A stretch of DNA of 64,000 nt from Actinacidiphila bryophytorum (GCF_016916835.1 NZ_JAFFIX010000003.1:372001-436000); one strand, 5' to 3'; positions 55,401 to 64,000 are shown, counted from the stretch's first letter. The notes: a model not told the origin generated them from the letters alone. Made by a program: numbers and translations.

Positions 55401-55522
55401 AGGACGACGTCACCGAGATTCGTGAGGGTTACGAGGGCGGTATCAACCTCGGCAACTACAACGACATCAAGATCGACGACGTCATCGCGACGTACGAGAT
55501 GCGCGAGAAGCCGCGCGGCTGA
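52412..55522 (+). CDS. infB: Translation initiation factor IF-2
   Basis: 1036 residues from the GTG at 52412. The IF2_N segment ([24 protein letters not shown]) opens the protein; residues from about 50 to 420 are Pro/Ala- then Gly/Arg/Pro-rich low-complexity sequence, typical of Streptomyces. GTPase motifs: G1 GHVDHGKT with Gly538-Thr545, [12 protein letters not shown] and [12 protein letters not shown]; domain 4 C-terminal parts close with [25 protein letters not shown]. It positions fMet-tRNA and joins subunits. Followed by a 14-bp perfect hairpin. Confidence 0.97.
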   Translation: MAKVRVYELAKEMGVESKVVMAKLQELGEFVRSASSTIEAPVVRKLTDAFQGPGGGNGGKSAAKPAAPRKSVPAKPAPTPGAPARPAAPAPKPAAGGPVTPAAPAAPSTGSAPAPGPRPGPAAPKPAPAAPKPAPAAPVPAAEFQAPPAAPPANQPARPGSATPGPRPARPAPAGGQRDGDRRDAGQRDGGPRQGGRPAPGQGGAARPGARPAGPRPGNNPFTSGSTGMPRPGGAPRPGGGQGGAPRPAGPGGGAPRPGGAPRPGGGQGGPGGAGGARPSPGGMPRPQSAGPRPNPGMMPQRPAPSPGGRPGGGPGGRSGGPGGRPGGPGGRPGGGGGFAGRPAGPGGGGRPGGGGGGFGGPRPGGGAPGGGGGFGPRPGGFGGRPGGPGGRGGTQGAFGRGPGGRPARGRKSKRQRRQEYEAMQAPSVGGVLLPRGNGQTVRLSRGASLTDFAEKINANPASLVQVMLNLGEMVTATQSVSDSTLELLAGEMNYVLEIVSPEEEDRELLESFDIEFGEDEGGEDALQPRPPVVTVMGHVDHGKTRLLDAIRKTNVVAGEAGGITQHIGAYQVATDVNGEERRITFIDTPGHEAFTAMRARGAKSTDIAILVVAANDGVMPQTIEALNHAKAAEVPIVVAVNKIDVEGADPTKVRGQLTEFGLVAEEYGGDTMFVDISAKQGLHIDELLEAVILTADASLDLRANPEQDAQGIAIEAHLDKGRGAVATVLVQRGTLRVGDTMVVGDAYGRVRAMLDDKGENVEEATPSTPVLVLGLTNVPGAGDNFLVVDEDRTARQIAEKRAARERNVRFARKGVRFSLENLDEALKAGLVQELNLIIKGDASGSVEALESSLLQLDVGDEVDIRVLHRGVGAVTESDIDLATGSDAIVIGFNVRAAGRAAQMAEREGVDVRYYSVIYQAIEEIEAALKGMLKPEYEEVELGTAEIREVFRSSKLGNIAGVLVRSGEVRRNTKARLLRDGKVIAENLNIEGLRRFKDDVTEIREGYEGGINLGNYNDIKIDDVIATYEMREKPRG

Positions 55523-55530
55523 CGCTGCGG

Positions 55531-55561
55531 CCCGGCCGTACGGAGTTTCCGTACGGCCGGG
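55531..55561 (+). terminator. Strong hairpin after infB
   Basis: Perfect 14-bp stem CCCGGCCGTACGGA (55531-55544) / TCCGTACGGCCGGG (55548-55561) with a 3-nt loop, 8 bp after the infB stop. A second 9-bp stem, CCGGGGCCG (55574-55582) / CGGCCCCGG (55607-55615), follows. Together they very likely separate infB from ylxP-rbfA-truB transcription. Confidence 0.7.
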
Positions 55562-55638
55562 CGACGGCTGGGGCCGGGGCCGGTCGGCGGGGTAAATCCC
55601 GTCGATCGGCCCCGGCCGTCGCCTGTACCGTCGTACCC

Positions 55639-55932
55639 ATGTATGCAGGCACACTGTGCTTCGACCTGCTCCTGGGTGACGTACGGTCCCTGAAGGAGAA
55701 GCGGTCCGTGGTCCGTCCGATCGTCGCCGAGCTGCACCGGAAGTTCGGGGTGAGCGTGGCGGAGACCGGCGAACAGGACCTCTACCGCAGGGCCGAAATA
55801 GGAATCGCCGTGGTGTCGGGCGAACTCGGGCACCTCAAGGACGTACTCGACCGGTGCGAACGCTGGATGATCGCCCGACCCGAAGTGGAGCTGCTGTCCG
55901 CACGGCAGCGCATCCACGGTGAGGACGACTGA
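55639..55932 (+). CDS. ylxP: DUF503 (YlxP-like) protein
   Basis: 97 residues. MYAGTLCFDLLLGDVRSLKEKRSVVRPIVAELHRKFGVSVAETG and WMIARPEVELLSARQRI match the DUF503/YlxP family, a compact ferredoxin-like fold. B. subtilis YlxP belongs to the same nusA-infB neighbourhood; its role is likely in ribosome or RNA metabolism but is not established. It precedes rbfA by 66 bp. Confidence 0.9.
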   Translation: MYAGTLCFDLLLGDVRSLKEKRSVVRPIVAELHRKFGVSVAETGEQDLYRRAEIGIAVVSGELGHLKDVLDRCERWMIARPEVELLSARQRIHGEDD

Positions 55933-55998
55933 GCCCATCGGCAGCGGTCGGCGAACGACCAGGACGACCAGGACGACCAGGACAGAGAGAAGAAGACG

Positions 55999-56520
55999 AT
56001 GACCGACACCGCGCGGGCGCGCAAGCTGGCCGACCGCATCCGGGTCGTGGTCGCGGAGACCCTGCAGCGGCGGATCAAGGACCCGCGGCTGGGCTACGTG
56101 ACGATCACCGACACCCGGGTCACCGGCGACCTCCGGGAGGCGACGGTCTTCTACACGGTCTACGGCGACGACGAGGAGCGGGCCGCCTCCGCCGCCGCAC
56201 TGGAGAGCGCCAAGGGCGTGCTCCGCTCCGAGGTCGGCCGGCAGACCGGGGTGCGCTTCACGCCCACCCTGGCCTTCGTCGCCGACGCCCTCCCGGACAA
56301 CGCGCGGACCATCGACGACCTGCTGGCCAAGGCCAGGGCCGCCGACGAGGAGGTCCGCAAGACCGCCACCGACGCGCAGTACGCCGGCGACGCCGACCCG
56401 TACCGCAAGCCGGCCGACGAGGACGCAGAACTGGACGCCGAGGACGCCGAGGACGCCGAGGACGACGGGGACTCCGGGGCCGACCGGGCCGACGACGAGG
56501 GCGGTACGTCACCGGCATGA
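55999..56520 (+). CDS. rbfA: Ribosome-binding factor A
   Basis: 173 residues from the ATG at 55999. [56 protein letters not shown] and [30 protein letters not shown] are RbfA motifs (KH-like fold). It assists the 5' end maturation of 16S rRNA in the 30S subunit. The C terminus has a tail of about 40 acidic residues (Asp/Glu/Ala) not found in E. coli RbfA. It overlaps truB by ATGA. Confidence 0.95.
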   Translation: MTDTARARKLADRIRVVVAETLQRRIKDPRLGYVTITDTRVTGDLREATVFYTVYGDDEERAASAAALESAKGVLRSEVGRQTGVRFTPTLAFVADALPDNARTIDDLLAKARAADEEVRKTATDAQYAGDADPYRKPADEDAELDAEDAEDAEDDGDSGADRADDEGGTSPA

Positions 56521-57413
56521 CCTCCCGCACCGCAGTACCCTCCGGGCTGGTCGTGGTCGACAAGCCCGGGGGGCTCACCTCGCACGGCGTCGTCTCCCGT
56601 ATGCGCCGGCTGGCCGGCACCCGCCGGGTCGGCCACGCGGGCACCCTCGACCCGATGGCGACCGGCGTGCTCGTCATCGGCGTGGAGAAGGCCACCCGGC
56701 TGCTCGGGCACCTCGCGCTGACCGAGAAGGAGTACGTCGCCACCGTCCGGCTCGGCCAGACCACCGTCACCGACGACGCCGAGGGCGACGTCACCGCCAC
56801 GGCGCCGGCAGCGGCGGTCGCCGCCATCACCCGCGAGGCCCTGGACGCCGGGATCGCGGCGCTCACCGGCCCCATCCAGCAGGTGCCCTCCAAGGTCAGC
56901 GCGATCAAGGTCAACGGCGTGCGGTCCTACACCCGCGTGCGCGAGGGCGAGGACTTCGACCTGCCCGCGCGCCCGGTCACCGTCTCGTCCTTCACCGTCC
57001 AGGACGTGCGCCCCGGCCCCGGGGTGCTCGACGTGTACGTCACCGTGGTCTGCTCCTCCGGCACCTACATCCGGGCGCTGGCCCGCGACCTCGGCGCCGG
57101 GCTCGGCGTCGGCGGCCACCTCACGGCGCTGCGCCGCACCCGCGTCGGCCCCTACGACATCGCGGGCGCGCACACCCTGGAGGAGCTGACCGAGGACTTC
57201 CGCATCCTCCCCATCGAGGACGCCGCCGCCGCGGCCTTCCCCCGCTGGGACGTCGACGCCTCCCAGGCCGAGCTGCTGGGACACGGGGTGCGCATCAGGG
57301 CGCCCGAGCTGGCGCCGGGTCCGCACGCCGTCTTCGGGCCTGACGGGCGGCTGCTGGCGCTGGTGGAGCCGGACCAAGGGCAAGCCCGCATCGTGGCGGG
57401 CTTCCCCGCCTAG
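56517..57413 (+). CDS. truB: tRNA pseudouridine(55) synthase
   Basis: 298 residues from the ATG at 56517. The catalytic segment [22 protein letters not shown] carries the nucleophile Asp45; [21 protein letters not shown] and [20 protein letters not shown] are conserved. It makes pseudouridine 55 in the T-loop of tRNA. The C-terminal third is an actinobacterial extension (PUA-like). The TAG stop (57411-57413) lies within the CTAG at the left edge of repeat copy B. Confidence 0.96.
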   Translation: MTSRTAVPSGLVVVDKPGGLTSHGVVSRMRRLAGTRRVGHAGTLDPMATGVLVIGVEKATRLLGHLALTEKEYVATVRLGQTTVTDDAEGDVTATAPAAAVAAITREALDAGIAALTGPIQQVPSKVSAIKVNGVRSYTRVREGEDFDLPARPVTVSSFTVQDVRPGPGVLDVYVTVVCSSGTYIRALARDLGAGLGVGGHLTALRRTRVGPYDIAGAHTLEELTEDFRILPIEDAAAAAFPRWDVDASQAELLGHGVRIRAPELAPGPHAVFGPDGRLLALVEPDQGQARIVAGFPA

Positions 57414-57588
57414 GCCGTGTTTTGGAAGTAGCGCCGTCCGCCCACAGGGCGGGCCCCGCGGCGTCCGGTGCGTGCGATCGCAAGGCGGAGGGTCGTCCTC
57501 GTAGTGGGCCTGCTCGGACGACTCCGACAACGCAGCGAGTGTGCGTGCCAGGCGTCGCGGGGCAGGCGGGACTTCCACAACACGGCCT
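57412..57588. mobile_element. 177-bp MITE-like element, copy B
   Basis: Same length as copy A but inverted; 18-bp terminal repeats AGGCCGTGTTTTGGAAGT (57412-57429) and ACTTCCACAACACGGCCT (57571-57588), one mismatch. CTAG is found on both flanks (57410-57413 and 57587-57590), a target-duplication pattern. It differs from copy A at about 4 of 177 positions by eye. No coding capacity. It lies between truB and the next gene. Confidence 0.88.
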
Positions 57589-57867
57589 AGCCGTGGGGGG
57601 CACGCCCCCCTTCTTGCCCGCACCCCGGTGGGTCCGCCCTCCGGGGTGCCTCTTTTCCTCGATCCGGGACCTTCCCTCCGGATGGCGGTGGGCGCGCAGT
57701 TCCTCGCGACCCTGGGGGTGCCCTGGTGTCACCCGGGTGGTGGGGCGCTCGGGGTGAAGGCGGGGCGCACGAGGGGGCGCCTTCGCCCGGTGATCTAGGC
57801 GGGGCGATCAACCGACACTACCGTCGAAGCGGGACGAACTGGGCGCGGTAGTGGGGGAGGTGCCCGC
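57589..57867. other. Intergenic region after repeat copy B
   Basis: 279 bp without a credible gene. It contains a GGGGGG-CACG-CCCCCC stem (57595-57610) followed by TTCTT and a second, better hairpin at 57620-57649. The remainder is GC-rich with a short AT-poor promoter region and the GGGGGAGG ribosome-binding site of the next gene. Confidence 0.6.
57620..57660 (+). terminator. Rho-independent-like terminator downstream of truB
   Basis: 9-bp stem GCACCCCGG (57620-57628) / CCGGGGTGC (57641-57649), loop of 12 nt, followed by the T-rich CTCTTTTCCTC. This is the clearest T-tract terminator in the window, placed beyond repeat copy B. Confidence 0.7.
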
Positions 57868-60800
57868 ATGGGGGCGGCACGGGGGGCGGCGGGCGGCGGA
57901 GCGGACGACGTACTCGTCCGGGTCTGCGACCTCGCAGGACGCCCCCGCGGCACCGGCTTCCTCGCCGACGCCGACGGCACGATGGTCACCAGCCACGAGG
58001 CCGTCGACGGCCTGGCCCGGCTGGTGCTGCACGCACCCGGCGGGCAGTTGTGCCTGGTCGAGGCCGCCGCCATCACCGCACTGCCGGAAGAGGGCCTCGC
58101 CCTGGTCGCCACCGAAGGGCTGAGCATGCCGCCGCTGGCACTGGCGCCCGGCGGCCCCGCGCACCCCGAGCGGCGGATCCGCGTCCGGCTGCCGCAGCCC
58201 GCCGAGGGCACGGTGCTGGGCACCGCCACGGTGACGTACACCGCCACCGACCGCTTCCACCTGCTGGAGGGCGTCTACGAACTCGCCCTGGACGGCACCG
58301 ACATGAGCCGTGTGCCGCCGCAGGCCTCCGGCACGCCCGTCGTCGACGCGCTGACCGGCGCGGTGCTCGGCGTCGTCGCGACCGCCCTGCACGCCGGGCA
58401 CCGCGCCGCCGGCTTCGCACTGCCGCTGCGGCCCGCGGGCGCACCCCGCGCGCTGACCGACCTGCTGGCCCGCAACGCGGCGACCGTGCCCGGCTACGGC
58501 CCGCACCTGAACCTCGCCGGCGCGCTCCAGCTGACCGCGACCTCCGTGGGCGCGGCCTCCGGCCCCGCCGAGTGGCGCGAGCCGGTCGCCAGGCCGGACG
58601 TCGCCGACGCCCTGCGGGAATTCCTCGCCGCACGGGGGGAGAGCGCCCCGCTGGTGCTCGGCCTGGTCGGCGAGCCCGGCACGGGCCGCAGCACCGAGCT
58701 GGCCCGGCTCGCCGCCCGCCGCACCCGCGGCGCACTGCCCGCACCCACCGTGTGGCTGCGCGGCGCGGAACTGCGCCCCGCCGACGGCGGCATCAAGGAC
58801 GCGGTGGAGCGGTCGCTGCGCACCGCGGCCCGGATCGTCGGCGCCGCCACGACCGCCGAGCCGCTGCACGCCTCGCCCGACGCCGTCGCCGACCTCGCGC
58901 GGGCCGCAGGGCGCCCGCTGCTGATCGTGCTCGACGCCCCCGAGGAGATGCCGCCGGTCCTCGCCCACGCCCTCGACGACTGGACCGCGGGCACCGCGAG
59001 CTGGCTGCGGGCGGGGACGGCCCGGCTGGTCGTCGCCTGCAGGCCCGAGTTCTGGGACCAGGCGGGCCGGCTGCTGCCCGCGGCCCTGCTGCACGGGCGC
59101 CCGGCACCCGGGTCACCCGAGGACGGCAGCCGCCCGCTGCCGCCGTACGTGCGCGTCGGCGACCTGGACGCCGCGCAGGCCGCGGCGGCCCGCGAGCGCT
59201 ACGGCCTGCCCGACGGGGCACTCGGCAGCGCCGACGAGGCGCACCCGCTGACGCTGCGGCTGCTGTCGGAGGTCCGTGCGGCCGTCCCGGGCGGCGCCGA
59301 CGGCACCCCCTCCCGCGTGCAGGTCTTCGCCGCGCACCTCGACCTGATGTGCCTGCGGATCGCGGTCCGGCTGGCCGCCGCGGCCGACCCGCCGGTACGC
59401 GGCACCGGCGTGCGGCACCTGGCCGCCCGGGTCGCGGGCCAGGTGCACGAGGCCGCCCGCCGCTGCCTCGGCCCTGGCCAGGGCGAGCTGGACCGGGAGG
59501 CCTTCGAGGAGCTCTTCCCCTGGCGTACGGGCTGGGCCTCCGCCGTGCTGACCGAGGGCCTGCTCGTCCCCGCGGGCGCCGGCTACCGCTTCGTCCACGA
59601 GGAGGCCGCCGACTGGCTGCAGGCCGTGCACCTGGACCTGGCCGCGGCCCTGCAAGCCCTGGTCCACCGCTGGTTCGCCGCCCCGGCCGCGGAATCCGCC
59701 GACGCTCCCGTACGCCTCCCCTCCCGCCCCGCCGCGCGGGCAGGGCAGCCGCCGCCCGTACCGCCGGCGCCGGCCGTCGCCCCGCCGTCGGCGCCGCGCT
59801 CCCTGCCGGTGCCCCGGCACCGGGCGGGACCCGTCGTGCAGGCGCTGCTGATGGCGCCGCCCGCGGAACTGGCCGGGCATCTGGCCGGCCTCGTCCAGGC
59901 CCTCGACCACAGGACGCCGCCGCCCACCCGCTGCACCCCGCGCAAGGCGCCCGCACCGCCCCCGCCTGCGGTCACGGTGCCGGCCCCGTCCGCGCCGCCC
60001 CCCGACGACCTCGACGCCGACACCGTGCCCAACCCCAGGACCCGCAGGGCCGCCCGCCCCGACGCGGTACCCGGGACGCTGCGGCAGCAGGACTCCGACG
60101 ACGGCGGCTGGCCCGACGGCGTGCAGGTCGCCGGGCGGCCTTCCCTGCCCGGCCCCGCAGCCCGGCGCGGCGACGCCCTGTGGTGGGCGGCGCACCTGCT
60201 GCGCGAGGTGCTGCTGCGGCTGCCCGACGCGACGGTGTGCCGCACGGTGCTGCGCGACCTGGCAGCCAGGACCGCGGTACGGGCCGTGGAGCGCGGCGGC
60301 TTCACCCCCGAGGGCATGGGCGGCCTCGGCGACTTCGGGCCGTGGTTCTGGCGCCGGGTGCGGCTGCCGGTCGCAGAACGCCTCGAACTGCTGCGGCTGC
60401 TGCTGCCCGCCGACGGCCCGCCCGGGCTGCCCGACCGCCACGACCGCTTCCTGGCCGCCGTCGCCGAGCTGCTGTGCGAGCGGCCCGCCGACGTGCTGCC
60501 CGCGGTGTGCGGCTGGTTCGACGACGACCGCCCGCTCCAGGCACCGCCCGGCATCGACGGGCCGCGGCTGACCGTCGCCTCGGCCGCGCAGGCCCTGCTG
60601 CACACCCACCGCAGGCTCGCCGTGGACGACCTGACCGAGGCCCTGGTCGCCGCGGCCCACCCCGGCGCCGACGAACTCCTGGCCGCGCTGGCCGAGGACG
60701 AGCCGTCCGCGGTGTGCCGGGCCGTCGACCGCTGGGCGCACGACCCGCGCCCGGACCGGCACGTCGCAGCCGCCGCGTACGGCCCGCGCGCCGCCCTGCA

Positions 60801-61668
60801 CGTGCGCTCCGACGCCGACCGCGAACTCCTCCGCTATGCCGCCCTTGCCGTACTGTCCCGCCCCGGCGACTGCTCGCTGCACGGCGCCGTGCTGGGCATG
60901 CTGGTCCGCGACCCGGCCACCCGCGCCCGCCACCTCCCGGCCGCACTCGACCGTTTCGCCACCGGCGACCCCAGGCTGCCGGCCGGCGCACTGGCCGCGG
61001 CGCTGACCACGCATCCCGAACCGGTGCTCGCCGCCTTCCAGGCCAGGCTGCGGTCCGCCGAGGTCGGCGCCGACGACCTGCTCGCGGAGATGGCCGCGGT
61101 CACCGCCCCCGCGCTGGCCCGCAGGACCGCCGCCCTGGTCCAGGACCACCTGCGGCACCGCCCCGCAGGGGCAGCGGGCGTCGCCCGCTTCCTGGACCTG
61201 CGGCTTGAACAGGGACCCGCGGTGCGTGCCGTGGTCCTGCCGCTGACCACCGCGCTGCTGCGCGACCACCCGCCGGAGGTCCGCAGCATCCTGGTCGCGG
61301 TGCTCGCCGCCCCCGGCAGCCACCTGTCCCGGCCGCTGCGCCAGGAACTCCTGGACGCTGTGCTGGAGACGGAACGCGACCCCGACGTCCTGGACGCCCT
61401 GCTCGCCGCGGCGGCCGACGGCGCCGCCCGCCGGCCGCCGCCGCTCACCCACGACCTGGTCCGCCGCCTCGCCCTGCTGCTCGGCCGCACCCCCGAGGGC
61501 GCCGCCCGCTTCGACCGCCGCGTCGTCGAACTCGCCGCCGCCACCCCCGACTTCTCCCGGCTGCTGCTCGACTGGCTCACCGACACCGCCACCTGGGACC
61601 CGCTCGTCGGCCCGAGCGCCCGCCACCGCCTCGGCCGTCCCGCACCGGCGTCGGGCGAGCGCAGCTGA
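57868..61668 (+). CDS. Trypsin-like domain / P-loop NTPase fusion protein
   Basis: 1266 residues from the ATG at 57868 behind GGGGGAGG. An N-terminal trypsin-like fold (about residues 12-200) has His43 in VTSHEAVDG and Ser154 in ASGTPVVD, but the usual DLALL motif reads GLALV (Gly76), so the Asp is missing. A STAND-like NTPase domain follows: P-loop GEPGTGRS at 268-275 with Arg274 for the Walker Lys, VLDAPEE with Asp356, and VVACRPEFWD. Residues 630-720 are Pro-rich linker; the last 500 are helical repeats. No signal peptide. Such fusions are proposed signalling or conflict proteins; function here unknown. Confidence 0.8.
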   Translation: MGAARGAAGGGADDVLVRVCDLAGRPRGTGFLADADGTMVTSHEAVDGLARLVLHAPGGQLCLVEAAAITALPEEGLALVATEGLSMPPLALAPGGPAHPERRIRVRLPQPAEGTVLGTATVTYTATDRFHLLEGVYELALDGTDMSRVPPQASGTPVVDALTGAVLGVVATALHAGHRAAGFALPLRPAGAPRALTDLLARNAATVPGYGPHLNLAGALQLTATSVGAASGPAEWREPVARPDVADALREFLAARGESAPLVLGLVGEPGTGRSTELARLAARRTRGALPAPTVWLRGAELRPADGGIKDAVERSLRTAARIVGAATTAEPLHASPDAVADLARAAGRPLLIVLDAPEEMPPVLAHALDDWTAGTASWLRAGTARLVVACRPEFWDQAGRLLPAALLHGRPAPGSPEDGSRPLPPYVRVGDLDAAQAAAARERYGLPDGALGSADEAHPLTLRLLSEVRAAVPGGADGTPSRVQVFAAHLDLMCLRIAVRLAAAADPPVRGTGVRHLAARVAGQVHEAARRCLGPGQGELDREAFEELFPWRTGWASAVLTEGLLVPAGAGYRFVHEEAADWLQAVHLDLAAALQALVHRWFAAPAAESADAPVRLPSRPAARAGQPPPVPPAPAVAPPSAPRSLPVPRHRAGPVVQALLMAPPAELAGHLAGLVQALDHRTPPPTRCTPRKAPAPPPPAVTVPAPSAPPPDDLDADTVPNPRTRRAARPDAVPGTLRQQDSDDGGWPDGVQVAGRPSLPGPAARRGDALWWAAHLLREVLLRLPDATVCRTVLRDLAARTAVRAVERGGFTPEGMGGLGDFGPWFWRRVRLPVAERLELLRLLLPADGPPGLPDRHDRFLAAVAELLCERPADVLPAVCGWFDDDRPLQAPPGIDGPRLTVASAAQALLHTHRRLAVDDLTEALVAAAHPGADELLAALAEDEPSAVCRAVDRWAHDPRPDRHVAAAAYGPRAALHVRSDADRELLRYAALAVLSRPGDCSLHGAVLGMLVRDPATRARHLPAALDRFATGDPRLPAGALAAALTTHPEPVLAAFQARLRSAEVGADDLLAEMAAVTAPALARRTAALVQDHLRHRPAGAAGVARFLDLRLEQGPAVRAVVLPLTTALLRDHPPEVRSILVAVLAAPGSHLSRPLRQELLDAVLETERDPDVLDALLAAAADGAARRPPPLTHDLVRRLALLLGRTPEGAARFDRRVVELAAATPDFSRLLLDWLTDTATWDPLVGPSARHRLGRPAPASGERS

Positions 61669-61687
61669 GCAGCACCGGAAGCCGCCC

Positions 61688-61739
61688 CCGCCGCCGCGGG
61701 GAAGCACGCCCCGGCCGGGCCGAGGATCCGCGGCGGCGG
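61688..61739 (+). terminator. Long hairpin between NTPase gene and ribF
   Basis: Perfect 12-bp stem CCGCCGCCGCGG (61688-61699) / CCGCGGCGGCGG (61728-61739), 28-nt loop, 19 bp after the NTPase stop. No T-run. Confidence 0.5.
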
Positions 61740-61809
61740 CGGACATGGCAGTCTTGGCTCTGCAGAAAAGCGAATGTCATGGATTCAGCGAGGGAAGCGG
61801 AGCGTCAAG

Positions 61810-62781
61810 GTGCAGCGCTGGCGGGGCTTGGATGACGTTCCCGGTGACTGGGGACGCTGCGTCGTCACCATCGGCTCCTACGACGGCGTCCACCGGGGCC
61901 ACCAGCTGATCATGGGCCGTGCGGTGGAGCGGGCACGCGAGATGGGGCTGCCGTCGGTGGTCGTGACCTTCGACCCGCACCCCAGCGAGGTCGTCAGGCC
62001 CGGCAGCCACCCTCCGCTGCTGTCCGCCCACCACCACCGCGCAGAACTGGTCGCGGCACTCGGGGTGGACGCCCTGCTGATCATCCCCTTCACGAGCGAG
62101 TTCTCCCAGCTCTCACCGAGCGAGTTCGTCCGCACGGTGCTGGTGGACGGGCTGCACGCCAAGCATGTGGTGGAGGGCCCGAACTTCCGCTTCGGCCACA
62201 AGGCCGCGGGCGACGTCGACTTCCTGTCCGCGCTCGGGCTGAAGTACGACTACGAGCTGGAGGTCGTGGACCTCTTCATGAGCGGTGCGGCCGGCGGCGG
62301 CGAACCCTTCTCCTCCAGTCTGACACGGCGGCTGATCAGCGCGGGCGACATGGAGGGCGCCGCCGAGGTGCTGGGCCGCCCGCACCGGGTCGAGGGCGTC
62401 GTCGTACGCGGCGCCCAGCGCGGCCGCGACCTGGGCTACCCCACCGCCAACGTCGAGACCCTGCCGCACACCGCCATCCCCGCCGACGGCATCTACGCGG
62501 GATGGCTGCACGTCGGCGACGAGGCCATGCCCGCCGCGATCTCCGTCGGCACCAACCCGACCTTCGACGGCACCACCAGGACCGTCGAGGCCTACGCCAT
62601 CGACCGGGTCGACCTGGACCTCTACGGCCTGCACGTCGCCGTGGACTTCCTGGCCTATCTGCGCGGGATGGAGAAGTTCGACACCATCGACGCCCTGCTC
62701 GAACGGATGGCCGACGACGTGAAGCGCGCCAGGGACCTCATCGGGGCGGCCGCCCAGCCCTCCCGCAGCGACGCCCGCTAA
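61810..62781 (+). CDS. ribF: Bifunctional riboflavin kinase / FAD synthetase
   Basis: 323 residues from the GTG at 61810, chosen because GGAG lies 7 nt upstream and the MQRWRGLDDVP start matches relatives; an ATG at 61774 is the alternative. FAD synthetase: VVTIGSYDGVHRGHQLI (nucleotidyl-transfer GxxDGVHxGH) and FDPHPSEV; riboflavin kinase: GRDLGYPTANVE and GTNPTFDGTTRTVEAYAID. It converts riboflavin to FMN and FAD. Streptomycetes usually carry it near truB. It converges with the response regulator gene. Confidence 0.96.
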   Translation: MQRWRGLDDVPGDWGRCVVTIGSYDGVHRGHQLIMGRAVERAREMGLPSVVVTFDPHPSEVVRPGSHPPLLSAHHHRAELVAALGVDALLIIPFTSEFSQLSPSEFVRTVLVDGLHAKHVVEGPNFRFGHKAAGDVDFLSALGLKYDYELEVVDLFMSGAAGGGEPFSSSLTRRLISAGDMEGAAEVLGRPHRVEGVVVRGAQRGRDLGYPTANVETLPHTAIPADGIYAGWLHVGDEAMPAAISVGTNPTFDGTTRTVEAYAIDRVDLDLYGLHVAVDFLAYLRGMEKFDTIDALLERMADDVKRARDLIGAAAQPSRSDAR

Positions 62782-62790
62782 CCGCCGCCT

Positions 62791-62812
62791 GCCCCGGGGG
62801 CACCCCCGGGGC
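62791..62812. terminator. Bidirectional palindromic terminator between ribF and response regulator
   Basis: Perfect 10-bp stem GCCCCGGGGG (62791-62800) / CCCCCGGGGC (62803-62812) with a 2-nt loop, exactly in the 31-bp gap between convergent genes. Confidence 0.7.
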
Positions 62813-63481
62813 TCACGTCGGGCGGACCAGCCGCGTCTCGTACGCGAACACCACCGCCTGGACCCGGTCCCGCAGCTCCAGCTTGACCAGCACCCGGCTG
62901 AAGTGCGTCTTGACCGTGGCCTCCGCCAGGTGCAGCGACGCGGCGATCTCGGTGTTCGACAGCCCCCGGCCCACCTCCACCAGTACCTCCCGCTCCCTGG
63001 CCGTCAACCGCGACAGCCGCTCGTCCGCCTCAGGACCCTCGGCGCCGCCCGCCGCCGGCAGCTGGTGCGCGAAGTTCTCCAGCAGCCGCCGGGTGATCCG
63101 CGGCGCCACCACCGCGTCCCCCGCCGCCACCGACCGGATGGCCGCCAGCAACTCCTCGGGCAGCGCGTTCTTCAGCAGGAAGCCGGACGCCCCCGCCCGC
63201 AGCCCGGCGAAGGCGTACTCGTCCAGGTCGAACGTCGTCAGGATCAGCACCTTCGACTGCGGGCAGCTCTCGATGATCCGCGCCGTCGCCTCGATCCCGT
63301 CGGTGCCCGGCATCCGCACGTCCATCAGCACCACGTCGGGCCGCAGCTCCCGGGTGAGCCGCACCGCCTGCGCACCGTCCCCCGCCTCACCCACCGCCGT
63401 CATGTCGGCCTGCGCGTCCAGCACCATCGTGAACGCCATCCGCAGCAGCGGCTCGTCGTCCACCAGCAGCACCCGGATCAC
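62813..63481 (-). CDS. NarL/FixJ-family response regulator
   Basis: 222 residues from the GTG at 63481, which has GGAAGGAGGAGGC just upstream; a GTG at 63571 overlapping the kinase stop is a longer alternative. Receiver domain: IRVLLVDDEP, phosphorylatable Asp54 in VVLMDVRMPG, and KN (Lys about 104) in FLLKNALPEE. LuxR-type HTH: RLTAREREVLVEVGRGLSNTEIAASLHLAEATVKTHF. Forms a pair with the histidine kinase. No target could be deduced. Confidence 0.94.
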   Translation of the reverse strand: MIRVLLVDDEPLLRMAFTMVLDAQADMTAVGEAGDGAQAVRLTRELRPDVVLMDVRMPGTDGIEATARIIESCPQSKVLILTTFDLDEYAFAGLRAGASGFLLKNALPEELLAAIRSVAAGDAVVAPRITRRLLENFAHQLPAAGGAEGPEADERLSRLTAREREVLVEVGRGLSNTEIAASLHLAEATVKTHFSRVLVKLELRDRVQAVVFAYETRLVRPT

Positions 63482-63567
63482 CGGCGCCTCCTCCTTCCTG
63501 CCCGCGACCACCCTCCCCGGCGAGGTGGCGCCCGCCGGCGGTGCTGCGGATGCTGCGGATTCTGCGG

Positions 63568-64000
63568 TCACAACGGCTCCGGAGTGGTCAGAGTGAGAAC
63601 GGCGGCCACCTGCCAGCCGCCGCCGGGCAGCGGCCCCGCCGTCAGCCGGCCGCCATAGGCCGCGGCACGCTCCCGCATCCCGGGCAGCCCGTGCCCGGCG
63701 GACGCGGCGGGGTCGCGCGGCAACGCAGGCCCGGTGCCGTCGTCGGTCACCGTGACGGACACCGCCTCCGGCGCGCACTCGACCCGCACCTCGGCGCTGG
63801 CCCCCGCGGACGCGTGCTTCAAGGTGTTGGTCAACGCCTCCTGCACCAGCCGGTACACCGTCAGCTGCGCCGCGACCGGCACGAGCGCCGGATCACCGGC
63901 CACCTCCAGCCGGGTGGGCAGTCCCGCCGCCCGCACCTGCTCGGCCAGCGCGGGCAACTGCCCGATGCCCGGCATCGGATGCCGCAGCGCGTCCGGCTCG
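63568..64000 (-). CDS. Sensor histidine kinase, C-terminal part (5' end outside window)
   Basis: About 144 C-terminal residues; the gene continues past the window end. The ATPase domain has an N box (LVQEALTNTLKHA), DDGTGP (G1) and HGLPGMRERAAAYGG (G2), typical of HisKA_3/NarX-type kinases that pair with LuxR-type regulators. Sensor domain and phosphoacceptor His are not visible. Its stop overlaps a possible upstream start of the regulator gene. Confidence 0.92.
   Translation of the reverse strand, partial: EPDALRHPMPGIGQLPALAEQVRAAGLPTRLEVAGDPALVPVAAQLTVYRLVQEALTNTLKHASAGASAEVRVECAPEAVSVTVTDDGTGPALPRDPAASAGHGLPGMRERAAAYGGRLTAGPLPGGGWQVAAVLTLTTPEPL

Noticed and set aside
51767..55654. A 1295-codon open frame on the minus strand opposite infB
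   Set aside because: It is a mirror of the high-GC codon pattern of infB and shows only low-complexity Ala/Gly/Thr/Arg translation; infB itself is beyond doubt.
57422..57798. Short open frames in and after repeat copy B
   Set aside because: They arise from the repeat element and the GC-rich leader, have no ribosome-binding sites, and copy A does not preserve the same frame.

Overview
High-GC, strongly codon-biased DNA (third positions almost all G/C, many GTG starts, ATGA/GTGA start-stop overlaps) from the chromosome of a filamentous, sporulating actinomycete. The sporulation sigma factor gene whiG sits directly upstream of rpsB-tsf-pyrH-frr-cdsA, and the dxr-rseP-ispG and rimP-nusA-ylxR-infB-rbfA-truB-ribF blocks follow in the order I recall for Streptomyces. 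I place it in the family Streptomycetaceae; genus and species cannot be resolved from the sequence alone. No rRNA, tRNA, CRISPR array, prophage or complete insertion sequence was found.

Layout. (1) 1-4391: 3' end of a ComM/YifB ATPase gene, dprA with a repeat-expanded N terminus, whiG, a TetR regulator and a convergent M23 peptidase. (2) 4639-10351: rpsB, tsf, pyrH, frr, cdsA, rlmN, punctuated by strong RNA hairpins. (3) 10424-14467: a TPP riboswitch followed by a thiBPQ thiamine uptake operon. (4) 14552-18415: a VOC protein, a LOG-family protein and a two-gene ABC unit whose ATPase has degenerate motifs. (5) 18527-34429: a polyamine/GABA utilisation region: class III aminotransferase, Lrp regulator, gamma-aminobutyraldehyde dehydrogenase, a potDABC-like importer, a PuuB-like oxidase, MmsA-type dehydrogenase and GabT, with adenosine deaminase, a glycerophosphodiester phosphodiesterase and a PAP2 phosphatase interspersed. 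(6) 34681-42710: a membrane-anchored P-loop ATPase, a PucR regulator, a Trypco1 (CU044_2847-type) protein, an aldehyde dehydrogenase and an acyl-CoA dehydrogenase. (7) 42791-46614: MEP isoprenoid genes dxr and ispG flanking a site-2 protease. (8) 46749-50132: two GNATs, an APH(6)-like kinase and a ferritin-like/lipoprotein pair, in the place where proS would be expected. (9) 50246-57413: the rimP-nusA-ylxR-infB-ylxP-rbfA-truB translation/RNA block. (10) 57868-64000: a trypsin-like/P-loop NTPase fusion, ribF, and a convergent NarL-type two-component pair cut by the window end.

How it fits together. Polyamines imported by PotABCD could be deaminated by the PuuB-like oxidase or the aminotransferase to aminoaldehydes, oxidised to GABA by the aldehyde dehydrogenase, and passed by GabT to succinate semialdehyde; Lrp and PucR proteins are the local candidate regulators. 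Most of the rest is core gene expression, with hairpins that probably tune it.

Most unusual items: a 177-bp inverted-repeat element in two near-identical, oppositely oriented copies (22005-22181 and 57412-57588), each sitting on the TAG stop codon of the gene before it; a 1266-residue protease-NTPase fusion lacking the usual catalytic Asp and Walker A Lys, in the same window as a Trypco1 protein; an infB start site held in the loop of a perfect stem; and a 17-bp perfect hairpin before pyrH that buries a Shine-Dalgarno-like sequence.
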